This document shows, one piece after another, positions 26,762 through 35,579 of a stretch of 50,039 nucleotides of DNA (positions are counted from its first letter, which is position 1; each line of letters begins with the position of its first letter). The position numbers and the translations under genes are program-made. Under the pieces are notes generated by a model. The model searched no databases, was not told the DNA's origin, and saw nothing but the letters and a program-made list of their open reading frames with translations. This DNA comes from an uncultured Oscillochloris sp. (lineage in GTDB: Bacteria; Chloroflexota; Chloroflexia; Chloroflexales; Chloroflexaceae): assembly GCA_903920315.1 (NCBI GenBank), contig CAIXLU010000220.1:1-50039 (forward strand). Direction: 5' to 3'.

Positions 26762-27703
26762 TCAGCTAAGATCAGCGTGTGGGACATCGACGACCCCAGG
26801 ATAGAGCAGCGTGTAGAGTGTCCAGATCACCTCGCCAATTGGTGATCGTTGCAGGCGCTGGGACGCTTGATACTCAAAGAGGTAGGCATCACTCCGCTTC
26901 GGCAAGACAGCAACGGTGTCAATATCTGTCCCCGCCTCACGTAGGAGCGTAATAGGGAGATCATCCCAGACAAAACTCATCGGTAGGGGGGCATAGCGAA
27001 CGAGTTCGCTGCTGCTCTGATAAAGATAAACCATCTCCACCTGCGGGCCATGCGCACGTGAGCCAAGGAGCAGGGCGAGGTCACGCGCAGTGGGTACTAA
27101 GCCCTTGAACCCACTGGTGATGTTAAGCGTGAGCGTATCATTCGGCCCAAGGGCACGATACTCCTCATACACCGCTCGCACATAGTTCCTGAGACCGTTG
27201 CGCACAAAGTTCTGCCGGGTGCTGGCCGGGTCAAGGGTATGCTCATCGGTAATGGAGAGTCCCCTGATTGGGGCAATGTACAGTTGCTCGTGCGCCATAT
27301 GCGGGTAGCCCGACTTCTGCGGGATGGCGTTCTCAGGGTCAACAAATGCCTGTTCGAGCAGGCGGGCGCAAAATTCGCCGCCCCGCGTGTCTGAGCTGAG
27401 CAGCACAAGTCGCGTAATAGGCAGCGGCGGGGCATCATCCGGCCTGCGCTCAGTCAATAACAGGCTCACCGCAGCAATCTCGGCTGGCGACACCATGCGC
27501 TGCTGGCGGGGCTGCATGCTCCGCCCCCAGTTACGTCCCAGACCACGCAGCAGGTCGCGCTGGGCGATCTCAAGTGCCGCTGGTCGTTCGCTGCCTAACG
27601 CCAGATTCTCGGCAATGCGATCGTAGTTCTGAGATTGCACGCTACGGAGCGCCTCGCAGCTCAACGCGCTCACGCCAATGTGGGTGATCAGCGTGTGGCT
27701 CAT
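26762..27703 (-). CDS. CARF-domain protein (APE2256/TIGR02619-like), no effector domain seen
   Basis: A 313-residue protein ending the operon. An N-terminal HTLITHIGVSAL strand-loop, a mid-protein LVLLSSDTRGGEFCARLLEQ and the diagnostic LTLNITSGFKGLVPTARDLALLLG (the NxTxGFK...P motif) mark a CARF Rossmann-like domain of the APE2256 type, which binds cyclic oligoadenylate. The remaining C-terminal residues (about 225-313) show no HEPN (RxxxxH), PD-(D/E)XK or other nuclease motif. Possible roles are a cyclic-nucleotide sensor or ring nuclease. The ATGA overlap with csx19 shows translational coupling. Confidence 0.8.
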   Translation of the reverse strand: MSHTLITHIGVSALSCEALRSVQSQNYDRIAENLALGSERPAALEIAQRDLLRGLGRNWGRSMQPRQQRMVSPAEIAAVSLLLTERRPDDAPPLPITRLVLLSSDTRGGEFCARLLEQAFVDPENAIPQKSGYPHMAHEQLYIAPIRGLSITDEHTLDPASTRQNFVRNGLRNYVRAVYEEYRALGPNDTLTLNITSGFKGLVPTARDLALLLGSRAHGPQVEMVYLYQSSSELVRYAPLPMSFVWDDLPITLLREAGTDIDTVAVLPKRSDAYLFEYQASQRLQRSPIGEVIWTLYTLLYPGVVDVPHADLS

Positions 27704-28314
27704 TGTGCTGCTCCTACCGCTGCGCCGCGTTGAAAGCGGGGGTCGTTAGCAAGTTTGAAATTCCCATCGTAGGCAAGGTAGCGTACAACCAGGCGCTCGG
27801 CGGCAAATGGCTGGCGCTGATCTGGCCAACTGGCACGATACTCCTGTACCTTCAGCGCAGCCCGCGACCCGCTCCAGCTTGCGGGCAGGTAGCTGGCTAG
27901 ACCGGGAATGCGTTCTTCGCGCCAGGCATTGTCGCGGTATTCGCCCCAGAGCATGAGGTTGCGCGAAGGTCCTTCCGGGCGTAACGGCAGGACGCCCTGC
28001 ATGCCAAGCCGCTGATGTTCGTCCGTGTCGGCGATTAATACTGCGTGGAGCGCACCGCTCGCCAGTTGCTCCCAGCGCAGGTCGGCGGCGGGCGTGAACA
28101 GGCGACCGCGCGGCCAGCGCGCTGCGAAATCCCTGACATCTGCGGCCGCAAGGTCGTCGGCGATCAGCAGGCCCGCCTTGCCCGTCTGACGTTCGTCGTC
28201 GCACCACGCATTGAGCGGATCGTCGCCTAGCGTGGTAATCGCCTGTGCGAACCAGCCCGTGATCATAGCGGCATCGATTTGGAGGTAGCCAATCCGGCTT
28301 ATCGTATCGCTCAT
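27700..28314 (-). CDS. csx19: Csx19-like type III-D accessory protein
   Basis: A 204-residue protein. The ATG at 28314 overlaps the upstream stop as ATGA; the longer upstream extension is rejected. The patterns LLIADDLAAADVRDFAARWP, LMLWGEYRDNAWREERIP, a Trp/Tyr-rich tail (EYRASWPDQRQPFAAERLVV) and the size resemble Csx19 (TIGR03984), a marker of subtype III-D with unknown role. Family assignment rests on remembered motifs and synteny with csx10, so moderate confidence. Confidence 0.65.
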   Translation of the reverse strand: MSDTISRIGYLQIDAAMITGWFAQAITTLGDDPLNAWCDDERQTGKAGLLIADDLAAADVRDFAARWPRGRLFTPAADLRWEQLASGALHAVLIADTDEHQRLGMQGVLPLRPEGPSRNLMLWGEYRDNAWREERIPGLASYLPASWSGSRAALKVQEYRASWPDQRQPFAAERLVVRYLAYDGNFKLANDPRFQRGAAVGAAQ

Positions 28315-29384
28315 TGTGGTGCCCCCCCCGCGCCTGTTGGCCAGCCGATGCATACGCCGGGTAAGGTGGCGGCAAACTGTGGCCATGGCGGCGCATCCCA
28401 GTTAGTCTGGTTTTCGCCTTCGGCGGTACGCAGCGCCCACGCCTTGCCAAGCGTCGCGGTCACGGTCTCAACCCGTGTGACCGACAAATCGATCATGGCG
28501 AGCGCTGCATCCTCCTGTAGGCGGTACCTCGTAGCGAGGTCAGACGTGCGCGTGATCTGGCTCAGGCTTGGGATACGGAAGTGATCCGTCTCGGGCGTAT
28601 AGCGTCCATACCACTGCCAGCGCAGCTCGCGTACCGTGAGCTGCACACGCCCCAGGCCGCGTCGGACGCCATAGCCCAATCTGAGATCTTCTGTATCAAT
28701 TGCCGCCAGCAAATGCGCCAGGAGCCCAAGCTGCCAGAGCTCGTAGTTGACTAGGGTCAGGGTGGTGGTGAAACATCCCGCGCTGATCGCCTCATATTGA
28801 AATTTAACATTGTGCGCAGCCGCGCCGCTGTGGCGGTCGATCCCGACCCCATCGCGCACCACAACCCGGGCCTGGCGCTCGTCGGCCAGCCATGCATCGG
28901 CGATTGTCCAGCGCCCACGCAGGGCGCTGTGGCCGAAGCATCGCTCGATTGGCCCGGCCTGGGCGTAGATCTCCGATCCCGAAGGGCTGTGGTCAGCTTT
29001 GCGCTGCGCATCCACCCAGGCACTGGCTACGTTCTCGAAGGGGTCGGCCTGTCGGGCCAGATCTGGCCGCCAGCGCGACAGCAGCAGCTCTGCGCCGTGA
29101 CGCAACAGACCCTTCAGACTGCTCCCTGGCAGATAAAAGCGTGGCCCATCGGCGGTCTGCGTCCAGACGCAGGCCATGTCGAAGGCCTCGTCGGGGTTGT
29201 TGTAGCTCCCGTAGCCACGGCCCTCGCGTCGGCGCGGCTTGTCCGGATCGCGCCGGGCATCTGGGTGGAAGACCAGCCGGTCGCGCTGGCCTGCTTCATG
29301 ATGTCGACCATCTTTGATCAGGAGCGGCGAACGCGGGCGGATCTCTAGCTGCACACGCAGTTCGTTGAAGCGTTGGGCGAACAT
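28311..29384 (-). CDS. Cas7/Csm3-like RAMP protein (long form)
   Basis: A 357-residue RAMP. N-terminal strand LRVQLEIRPRSPLLIKDG, then a long insertion (about residues 25-80) before FYLPGSSLKGLLRHGAELLL, which is the RAMP glycine-rich loop and helix. RCFGHSALRGRWTIADAWL, VVRDGVGIDRHSGAAAHNVKF and LGYGVRRGLGRVQLTV complete the Csm3-like pattern. A C-terminal extension of about 90 residues is unusual. Cas7-type subunits form the backbone along crRNA, and some cut target RNA. Asp residues just before the glycine loop (AFDMACVW) could provide cleavage. It starts directly at the stop of the upstream RAMP gene. Confidence 0.85.
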   Translation of the reverse strand: MFAQRFNELRVQLEIRPRSPLLIKDGRHHEAGQRDRLVFHPDARRDPDKPRRREGRGYGSYNNPDEAFDMACVWTQTADGPRFYLPGSSLKGLLRHGAELLLSRWRPDLARQADPFENVASAWVDAQRKADHSPSGSEIYAQAGPIERCFGHSALRGRWTIADAWLADERQARVVVRDGVGIDRHSGAAAHNVKFQYEAISAGCFTTTLTLVNYELWQLGLLAHLLAAIDTEDLRLGYGVRRGLGRVQLTVRELRWQWYGRYTPETDHFRIPSLSQITRTSDLATRYRLQEDAALAMIDLSVTRVETVTATLGKAWALRTAEGENQTNWDAPPWPQFAATLPGVCIGWPTGAGGAPQ

Positions 29385-30202
29385 TAGTCCACCTCCAGCG
29401 TCCGGCGAGTCCAGCCGTCAGCCTGGGGCGCACCGTAGCGCGCCGCGCCATCAGCGAGCAGGGCGGCCCGCAGCCCTGCGCGATCCAGTTGCAGACGGTA
29501 GACCCGCAGGTCGCGCAGCTCGACCTGGCCCACGCCGCGAGCGAGACGCCCGCCCAGGCTGATCTCACCCTGCTCAAGTAGGCGCAGCGCGAGTGCAAGC
29601 AGCTTCGTCCATGTACTCTCACACGCTGTGGGCATTTCGCAGCGCAGCAGCAGTTCGAAGCACTGCCCGCTGGGCAGCACCTCGAAGTCATACTTCACCT
29701 GCTCGCGCGCCGCGCCGGTGTCGCGGTCAATGCCCACACCGTGGCGCACCTCGCCGGCCAGCACCGGCTCGGGCTTATTCGCGTCACGCTTTGTGGGATA
29801 GAGATCGGGGATGAGCAGCGGTGATGCCCAGAATACCGTGCCGAAGAGCCGCTCGGCAGGGGTGAGCCACGTATCAAGCAGTTCCTGCAAGCGCACCTCC
29901 GATGTGGCCAGGTCGAGCGACTCGATACGCTCTCGGATATTCTTTTCGCGATCCTCATCATCATCGTACAGCTCGCCGAGCCGATCATCCGGGAAGAGCG
30001 CGGGCGCATAGCTATAGACCGCACTCCGCAGTACGCCGCGCAGCGACGAGCCGGGGATGTAAGCCCGTCCGTGGCTATCGCGCACCACCGTGGCGTCGGT
30101 GACGGTCTGGTCGCTGCCGAGGCTGCCGCCGCTGCCGCTGCCAATATGCAGCGCTCCTTTAAGCACGAGCTGGCCAGTGAATGTGTAGCGCGTTAGTTCC
30201 AT
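29384..30202 (-). CDS. Cas7/Csm3-like RAMP protein
   Basis: A 272-residue RAMP close to canonical Csm3: GQLVLKGALHIGSGSG, VTDATVVRDSHGRAYIPGSS and LRGVLRSAVYS, then RLFGTVFWASPLLIPDLY, VRHGVGIDRDTGAAREQVKYD and LGGRLARGVGQVELRDLRV. The Asp of VTDATVVRD aligns with the Csm3 catalytic aspartate (D33 in S. thermophilus Csm3, from family knowledge), so target-RNA cleavage is plausible. The start overlaps the small-subunit gene end by 10 bases. It is one of four RAMP backbone candidates in the operon. Confidence 0.9.
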   Translation of the reverse strand: MELTRYTFTGQLVLKGALHIGSGSGGSLGSDQTVTDATVVRDSHGRAYIPGSSLRGVLRSAVYSYAPALFPDDRLGELYDDDEDREKNIRERIESLDLATSEVRLQELLDTWLTPAERLFGTVFWASPLLIPDLYPTKRDANKPEPVLAGEVRHGVGIDRDTGAAREQVKYDFEVLPSGQCFELLLRCEMPTACESTWTKLLALALRLLEQGEISLGGRLARGVGQVELRDLRVYRLQLDRAGLRAALLADGAARYGAPQADGWTRRTLEVD

Positions 30203-30684
30203 TGAAGCTGCCCCCCTGCCTTTGTGAGCGCCTTGGTAAAGGTTTTACTCTGAGTAAAGATGATGAGCAACTGGAGCAGGCTCTGGGCGCGTAGTAGGCG
30301 CACGTGGTTGAGCCAATCCGTCACTTCGTTATCGGCTAGCCGTAATGGGTCGAGCAACTTCTGTTCATCCGCGCTGGGCCGTGACCCGCTGCCGATCTGG
30401 CTGAGCAGCCAGCCATAGACGGCATACTCTGCGCCCTTGCGGTCGATGCGCTGCTGCAAACGCTTGATCTCCTCGATGCCGTAGGTGAGCCGTGCTGCAT
30501 GATCAAGTCGCTTGGCGTGCCAGGCGAAGCTGTTGGCGATCCCATTGAGCCGATGGTTCGGTAGCTCCATGCCGCCGAGCTGTCCATACAGATTGCTCGC
30601 CATCGTGCTGATCTCTACCCGCAGGGCGGTGAGCAGTTTCGCACGGCGTATCTCCTGCTCGCGCAGCGTATCTTGGTCTACCAT
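30193..30684 (-). CDS. Small helical protein, probable Cas11-like small subunit
   Basis: A 163-residue almost entirely helical protein. The ATG at 30684 sits within the csx10 stop region and follows a very good GGAGGAGG. Helices such as EQEIRRAKLLTALRVEISTM, RLNGIANSFAWHAKRLDHAA and LLRAQSLLQLLIIFTQSKTF have the size and charge of type III small subunits (Csm2/Cmr5/Cas11). No sequence signature is available, so the call rests on size, helicity and its place between csx10 and cas7 genes. Confidence 0.6.
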   Translation of the reverse strand: MVDQDTLREQEIRRAKLLTALRVEISTMASNLYGQLGGMELPNHRLNGIANSFAWHAKRLDHAARLTYGIEEIKRLQQRIDRKGAEYAVYGWLLSQIGSGSRPSADEQKLLDPLRLADNEVTDWLNHVRLLRAQSLLQLLIIFTQSKTFTKALTKAGGQLQWN

Positions 30685-31829
30685 CGACGTTCCTCCTCCG
30701 CCTCGCGATAGTCGTGAAAGGGGTGCAGTAGCCGAACCTGGCCGAAGCCTTCCGCGCAGCGTTCGCCCAGGCTGTGCTCCTCGACCGCGTGCCACCAGGC
30801 AAGCGCCGTCGGCAACTCGTGCGTGGCGACCCCGAACACCCAGACCGAACCCTGGGCCACCGCCAATTGTGGCGGGCGCGGCAGACGGCGGATCTGCTCC
30901 CAGCCGCCGATCCAGTGTGTCGCCTGAAGCGCATACACCAACTCCATCGAGGTAGGCACACGCTGTTGATAGCGACTCAACACCGCGTGCGGATCGGCGC
31001 TGCTACAGGCGAGCAGGTAGTTGTCGCGCAGCAGTGTATCCGACTCGAGTGTCACCGGCAGCAGCCGCTGGCTATGATCGGCCCCAGCCAGCGTGCTGAA
31101 CCGAGTGATCGCCGCGACCAGCGCATGGTCGTCTCGTTCCGGCTCCGGGGCCGACGTCATCTGGCTGATCTCCACAAGCCCAAGCCCCCGCGAACGCCCC
31201 TGGCCAACGGTGATTGTCGGGCGGGCGTCGAGCAGTTTCGCTAGCACGGTTATCAGATGGTCCGGCCCACTGATCGTTGCCCGTAGGCACTGACCAGTTT
31301 CCAGCGCCTCGAAGCTGTAGAGCTGGCCATCGGCGGCCACCCCGCGCGTGATGCCCGCCGCAGGTGCCCGCTCAATTGCGGTGCGGCTGATTAGCCGCCG
31401 CCGAGCCGTAAGAGGTTCCCATCTGCCCTTCCATGTGTCTTCGCAGACGAATGTGTCCCCGACCGGCTCCATATCATCCGGCTCTGCCTCGCGCAAGAGC
31501 TGGGTTAGCAGGTCACTGACACCCTCATCCCCATCCGCGAACCAGCCGCCGCGCTTTTCCGTGGCGGCGCTCTGGGGTACGATCCAGGTGCGCCCGTTTA
31601 GCTGTTGCGGCCATGCGTTGCCAAAGCGTAGCTGCCCCTGCACGAAGATCGCCTGAAAGTGCCCCTCGTCCTGCGTACCGTAATGTTCCCGCCAGAGCCC
31701 AGCAATGCCGCCGCGTAGGACGGTGCCGCTGAGATAGTCTGGCGAGCGGGTTATCTGCCCTGGCGAGGTCGGGCGCTGGGCGATAACCGTTGGCGAGAGG
31801 AGCTGGAGATCGAGCGTGAGCTTGCTCAT
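30678..31829 (-). CDS. csx10: Csx10-like RAMP (Cas5-group) of type III-D
   Basis: A 383-residue RAMP. The ATG at 31829 overlaps the upstream stop (ATGA). N-terminal LTLDLQLLSPTVIAQRPTSP, TRSPDYLSGTVLRGGIAGLW and QGQLRFGNAWPQ match the Csx10 opening (TLDYIPGSTLRGALA-type loop). A second RAMP half ends with TVGQGRSRGLGLVEI. The C-terminal part repeats a glycine-rich loop (CAEGFGQVRLLHPF). Csx10 caps the 5' handle end of the crRNA in III-D complexes and, with csx19, is the main subtype marker here. Confidence 0.8.
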   Translation of the reverse strand: MSKLTLDLQLLSPTVIAQRPTSPGQITRSPDYLSGTVLRGGIAGLWREHYGTQDEGHFQAIFVQGQLRFGNAWPQQLNGRTWIVPQSAATEKRGGWFADGDEGVSDLLTQLLREAEPDDMEPVGDTFVCEDTWKGRWEPLTARRRLISRTAIERAPAAGITRGVAADGQLYSFEALETGQCLRATISGPDHLITVLAKLLDARPTITVGQGRSRGLGLVEISQMTSAPEPERDDHALVAAITRFSTLAGADHSQRLLPVTLESDTLLRDNYLLACSSADPHAVLSRYQQRVPTSMELVYALQATHWIGGWEQIRRLPRPPQLAVAQGSVWVFGVATHELPTALAWWHAVEEHSLGERCAEGFGQVRLLHPFHDYREAEEERRW

Positions 31830-32500
31830 AGCCACTCCTCCAGTACTGTGCGCCACTCAGTGGGCTGGTTATTCAGACGAACATGGTCAATACTGATCTC
31901 GCAGCGCCCGAGACCACGGCCTTTGTGCCCGCCAAGGTGGGTTAGATCACGGGTTGCCGCTAGAAGCAACGCGAGATCGCGCTTTGGCTCCGGCGCACTC
32001 AGCGCGCCGTGGATCGTGCTGCTAAAGACGAGACCGGTCTCTGCCAGCTCAAGCCGAAAGAGGCGCTCGTCGCGGGCGACCCGACGTCCCCGGCTGAGGC
32101 TGACGAAGCTACGCGCCCCTCGCACCAGATAGCCATCCAGCGGGCTGGGGCGGGGTTCGTTTTTCTCCTTATTCTCCTCAGATATCTGGCCCACCAACGC
32201 CGTATCGCTAAGATGTGCATCGGCAACACGCAGATCGCCGAGGCGCTCGGGGCTGCCGAACAGCCGGTCTTCTACCTCAGGGAGATCAAAAATCGCAGCG
32301 AGTCGGCGCAGGTGGTAGCGCAGGCGGCCTTTGAGTGTTGAGCCGGGGAGATAGGGCAAGATGGTGTTGGGATACTGCGGATGCGGACCCTGCACCATCC
32401 GATCATCGAGGATTTGGCCGAGACCAAGGCCAGTACCGATGTGGGCTGCGCTGTGCAGTTCGACCCGCAGCTGCAGATGGAGCGATCGAGCTTCAGTCAT
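31826..32500 (-). CDS. Cas7/Csm3-like RAMP protein (short form)
   Basis: A 224-residue RAMP starting at ATG 32500 (ATGA overlap with cas10; the longer upstream frame is rejected). Motifs: LQLRVELHSAAHIGTGLG, LPYLPGSTLKGRLRYHL, DRLFGSPERLGDLRVADAHL, a basic insertion with SRGRRVARDERLFRLEL, and LGGHKGRGLGRCEISI. The thumb insertion (RSFVSLSRGRRVARD) replaces the usual AIDRxTG. A likely catalytic Asp lies in ILDDRMV. Backbone subunit of the effector complex. Confidence 0.85.
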   Translation of the reverse strand: MTEARSLHLQLRVELHSAAHIGTGLGLGQILDDRMVQGPHPQYPNTILPYLPGSTLKGRLRYHLRRLAAIFDLPEVEDRLFGSPERLGDLRVADAHLSDTALVGQISEENKEKNEPRPSPLDGYLVRGARSFVSLSRGRRVARDERLFRLELAETGLVFSSTIHGALSAPEPKRDLALLLAATRDLTHLGGHKGRGLGRCEISIDHVRLNNQPTEWRTVLEEWL

Positions 32501-34113
32501 TGTGTCTCCCCAGGGGTGAACTCGACAACTTCGAGCAGGTCGAGCAGCGCGGTTCGGAAACGCAACTGGCCACCAGCATATTCCTGCGTAAACGGGAAAT
32601 AGCTGACGCTGTCCAGCTCGTGCAGCGCGTGCAGCAAGACCGTGCGCTCGGCAGCGCGTAGGCGCAGCGACACGGTCAGCACATCGAGTGTGGCCTGCAT
32701 CCGGCTCTCGGCACATGCATTGTAGAGGTCGGTACGTTTGCTCCCACTGAAGTCCGGCATATGGCGCAGGATCTGGGCTTGGCGCAGCAGTGTCTCGGCA
32801 TGGTCACAGCGGTAGGGCCGACGGGTGAACTCTGCCCCGTCATTGCCCTGGTAGCCCTGCTGGCGCAGGAGCTTGATCTGATCAAGCGCGGGGGTCGTGA
32901 CGATCTGAAAGTCGAAGAACCCGATGCCGACGTCACGCTTGGGATCACGCTGGTGCTTGGCGTTTTTGAGCAGCTCACGGGCACGCTCCTGGAGCTGCAC
33001 AATCGGCATGCTGGCGTGGGCGATTACCACCCCAACCGAGGCGCTGAGCGGATGCTCCAGCCGCACCTCGTGGGCGTCAAGATACGAATGTACAAGCGGC
33101 CCGAACTGGGCGCTGATCATGCGCGCAACGCCGAGACCGTGCTCGGCGGTGCAGACCAGCATCACATCGTCGCCGCCTATGGTGATCAGCTCAAACGGCA
33201 GCTCGATGCTCAGCTCAGCCTGACTCTGCCGCGGCCTATGGCGGGATGGGACATGGTTCTGATAAGCGGTGGCTAGGGCCTGAGCGGTCGCCGTCTGGGC
33301 AGCCGTATCCAACGCTTGGCTGAAGCGGTGGTACGCAGCAAAGCCGCCCTTGCGCACGACCTCGCGCAGGGCACTGCCCACGCTATCGCCGTCAAGATGG
33401 ATAAAGGCCACATAGCCGCTGGGGTGTGACTTCGTCCCAATGGTGTTAAGATCCTGGCTCTCCCTCGGTAGTCCTTGCCAGTTCTCCCGCTGCCGCTCTG
33501 GCAGGGCTTGCCGAAAACCCTCCCAGAAGGGGCTGTCTGCCATCGCGCGGCGGAAGTCGAAGCTCAGCTTACGCTTGCGGGCGGTCTCCTCGCTGAGCAC
33601 GAGCAGCTGATCATCAGGGTCGAGCAGCTGCACCTCAGCCGGGTGCAGGCGGTCGCTGTCGCCAAAGCGCAGCAGTCCGCCGCCGGGCAGCGCACGGATC
33701 TGCGGCTTGCTCGCCTTGCGGCGGGCCAGGGCGCGCGCGCCCTGGCGCTGCGCGTCCAGTTCAGCGACAGGGCCGATGCCCTCGATCGATACCGTCACCG
33801 CGCTGAGGGTGGCGCTGCGGGTCTGACGCTGATAGTTGCCCTCCAGATCTTGGCAGAACGCCTGGGCGCGCGCACCGTCGGCAAACAGGATCGCGCCGGC
33901 CCCGCCGGCCGCGTAGATGATCCGCGCCGGCCCCGGTGACTCCCAGGGGGTCAGCCCATACGCGGCAAAGACGGCGCTGGCACATAGCTGCGTCTCGTCG
34001 GTGAGCTGGCGCACCATCTCGCTTGCGCCACGGATCTCCTTGAGCCGCCCGGTGGTAAAGACATAATCTTTAATATGGTCGGCGTCGAAGAGTACCAAGT
34101 GTGATTGGCTCAT
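32497..34113 (-). CDS. cas10: Cas10 large subunit, GGDD palm intact, no HD domain
   Basis: A 538-residue Cas10. A first palm begins at residue 1 (LVLFDADHIKDYVFTTGRL, EIRGASEMVRQL), leaving no space for the usual N-terminal HD nuclease. The second palm has YVAFIHLDGDSVGSAL and ELITIGGDDVMLV, with GGDD at residues 313-316, so cyclic oligoadenylate synthesis is expected. The C-terminal helices resemble the Cas11-like D4 domain. No Cys4 zinc cluster is evident. The TGATG overlap with the upstream RAMP gene couples translation. Presence of GGDD with a CARF gene in the same operon supports signalling; absence of HD removes the usual DNase. Confidence 0.9.
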   Translation of the reverse strand: MSQSHLVLFDADHIKDYVFTTGRLKEIRGASEMVRQLTDETQLCASAVFAAYGLTPWESPGPARIIYAAGGAGAILFADGARAQAFCQDLEGNYQRQTRSATLSAVTVSIEGIGPVAELDAQRQGARALARRKASKPQIRALPGGGLLRFGDSDRLHPAEVQLLDPDDQLLVLSEETARKRKLSFDFRRAMADSPFWEGFRQALPERQRENWQGLPRESQDLNTIGTKSHPSGYVAFIHLDGDSVGSALREVVRKGGFAAYHRFSQALDTAAQTATAQALATAYQNHVPSRHRPRQSQAELSIELPFELITIGGDDVMLVCTAEHGLGVARMISAQFGPLVHSYLDAHEVRLEHPLSASVGVVIAHASMPIVQLQERARELLKNAKHQRDPKRDVGIGFFDFQIVTTPALDQIKLLRQQGYQGNDGAEFTRRPYRCDHAETLLRQAQILRHMPDFSGSKRTDLYNACAESRMQATLDVLTVSLRLRAAERTVLLHALHELDSVSYFPFTQEYAGGQLRFRTALLDLLEVVEFTPGETQ

Positions 34114-35579
34114 CAGGCCGCTCCTTCCATCCGCAGATCGACGGCTACCGGCACTCGCTTTCCGTCCACGTCGGCTCCGATCTCAAGGCGAAAGCTCACG
34201 AGCGGCGGATCGCTCGTATCGAGCTGATCCGAGAGCCGACGCAGCAGCTTGCGCGAGGCGGCGTCGGTGGGCCGGGCCTGATAGATTCGCTCGTCGGCCT
34301 CGTCTTGCACCGATATGCCTACCCCACCGCGCCGATCAAAGCGCCCACGACGACGTTCGCTTGGCAGTTGCAGTTCGGGGGACAATGCAGACGCGGCGAT
34401 GGGATCTGATAATGTGCTTGCCGATGGCCCTCCGGTCACCGAGGGCAACCCCGCTGCGCCAGGGTAGTAGTCGCTCTCGGCGCGGCCCTGGTATTCCCAG
34501 ATGGGATCCTGCGCGGTACGACCGCGCTGGCTGCGGAAGTAATCGAAGTCAGGGTAGACGAAGTTCTCGGTCTGGGGCCAGTGCGCAATGCTCACAAATG
34601 CCGCATGGCTCGCAGCTCCACCTCCGGCGCGTCGCTGCCATTCATCCCGAGCGCGGTCGCGGCGAATCTGCACCTCGGCGCTGCGATCCTCCAGCGTGGA
34701 CTCGCCATAGCTCAGAAAGCGTGCTGGCACGTCGTTCAGCGCAGATTCAATGTGGAGCTGTGTGATCCTGATCTCCAAACTGCCCAGGCCGAGCGGCTTG
34801 CCGTAGCCGAGCTTGTGGGCAGTGCCATGCTCCAGAATCAGGGCGTAGATCAAGCTATCGAGTTCACCCTCGCTCAGCCCGCTAAAGCGCAGGGTTCCGG
34901 TTAAGATACTGCCTATTGGCACAGCTTCCACAACTATTTCGGGCATACGGCGGCGGCGATAGATAGCGAGCGTCTCGCGGAAGTTCTGCTGGTGGTAGTA
35001 GAACTTGCGCCCCAAAATCAGGCGTTTGCCATCGGGGTGAAAGTAGAAGCTCTCGTGGGCCGGCTTAGGTTGGCCGCCGGCCGGGCGCGACACATCCTGA
35101 TGCGCCAAGGTCACGTTACCAGGAAGAGTGAGATCGTCAATCAGCAGCCGTCCGGCACGACCGACATCGAACTGCTGCTTACTCGCGCTGACCATGCCGA
35201 ACAGGGCATCGCTGGGCGTGAACGTCTTGCCCCCGGACAGGTAGTCTTCTGGGATTCGCCCGGCATACCACGCGCGCCGATTGATTATGCCCAGGGTGCT
35301 GTTGGTCAGCGCCTCGTGGACGCCGCGCAGCATGCCTTTGAGCGAGGTGGCGGGGATGCGCGGCTTCCCCCCCAGGTGCGCGAAGCGGTACAGATTGCCG
35401 CTGTTACGCTGATCGGGTTTACCAGGATCGTTATGGATACACAGCGGCGTAAGCACGATGAGCTGAAAGGTAATCCGGCCCGATAGCCCAGCCGCGCTCG
35501 CCAGAGATAGCTTCGCAGCGAGGCTTGTAGGATGTTCTTCGAGCGGTACAAAATCGTAGGGGTTGCGATAGCGCTGCAT
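34113..35579 (-). CDS. TIGR03986-like large RAMP protein
   Basis: A 488-residue RAMP starting at ATG 35579, which overlaps the fusion-gene stop (TAATG). The opening YRNPYDFVPLEEHP and the loop PRIPATSLKGMLRGVHEALT, ALFGMVSA and LGYGKPLGLGSLEIRI fit the TIGR03986 group of CRISPR RAMPs (two-fold, Csm5/Cmr1-sized). A disordered Arg/Ser-rich region sits at about 350-430. In type III complexes such proteins occupy the 3' or head part of the backbone. Exact position here is unknown. Confidence 0.8.
   Translation of the reverse strand: MQRYRNPYDFVPLEEHPTSLAAKLSLASAAGLSGRITFQLIVLTPLCIHNDPGKPDQRNSGNLYRFAHLGGKPRIPATSLKGMLRGVHEALTNSTLGIINRRAWYAGRIPEDYLSGGKTFTPSDALFGMVSASKQQFDVGRAGRLLIDDLTLPGNVTLAHQDVSRPAGGQPKPAHESFYFHPDGKRLILGRKFYYHQQNFRETLAIYRRRRMPEIVVEAVPIGSILTGTLRFSGLSEGELDSLIYALILEHGTAHKLGYGKPLGLGSLEIRITQLHIESALNDVPARFLSYGESTLEDRSAEVQIRRDRARDEWQRRAGGGAASHAAFVSIAHWPQTENFVYPDFDYFRSQRGRTAQDPIWEYQGRAESDYYPGAAGLPSVTGGPSASTLSDPIAASALSPELQLPSERRRGRFDRRGGVGISVQDEADERIYQARPTDAASRKLLRRLSDQLDTSDPPLVSFRLEIGADVDGKRVPVAVDLRMEGAA

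Noticed and set aside
26762-27703. Csm6/Csx1-type HEPN RNase in the CARF protein
   Set aside because: No RxxxxH motif in a helical C-terminal domain was found; only the CARF part is supported.
32335-33939. Plus-strand frames over cas10
   Set aside because: Shadows of cas10; no ribosome-binding site or domain, and they would oppose the whole operon.
32497-34113. HD nuclease domain in Cas10
   Set aside because: The first palm begins at residue 1 and no HD pair with suitable spacing occurs in an N-terminal domain.
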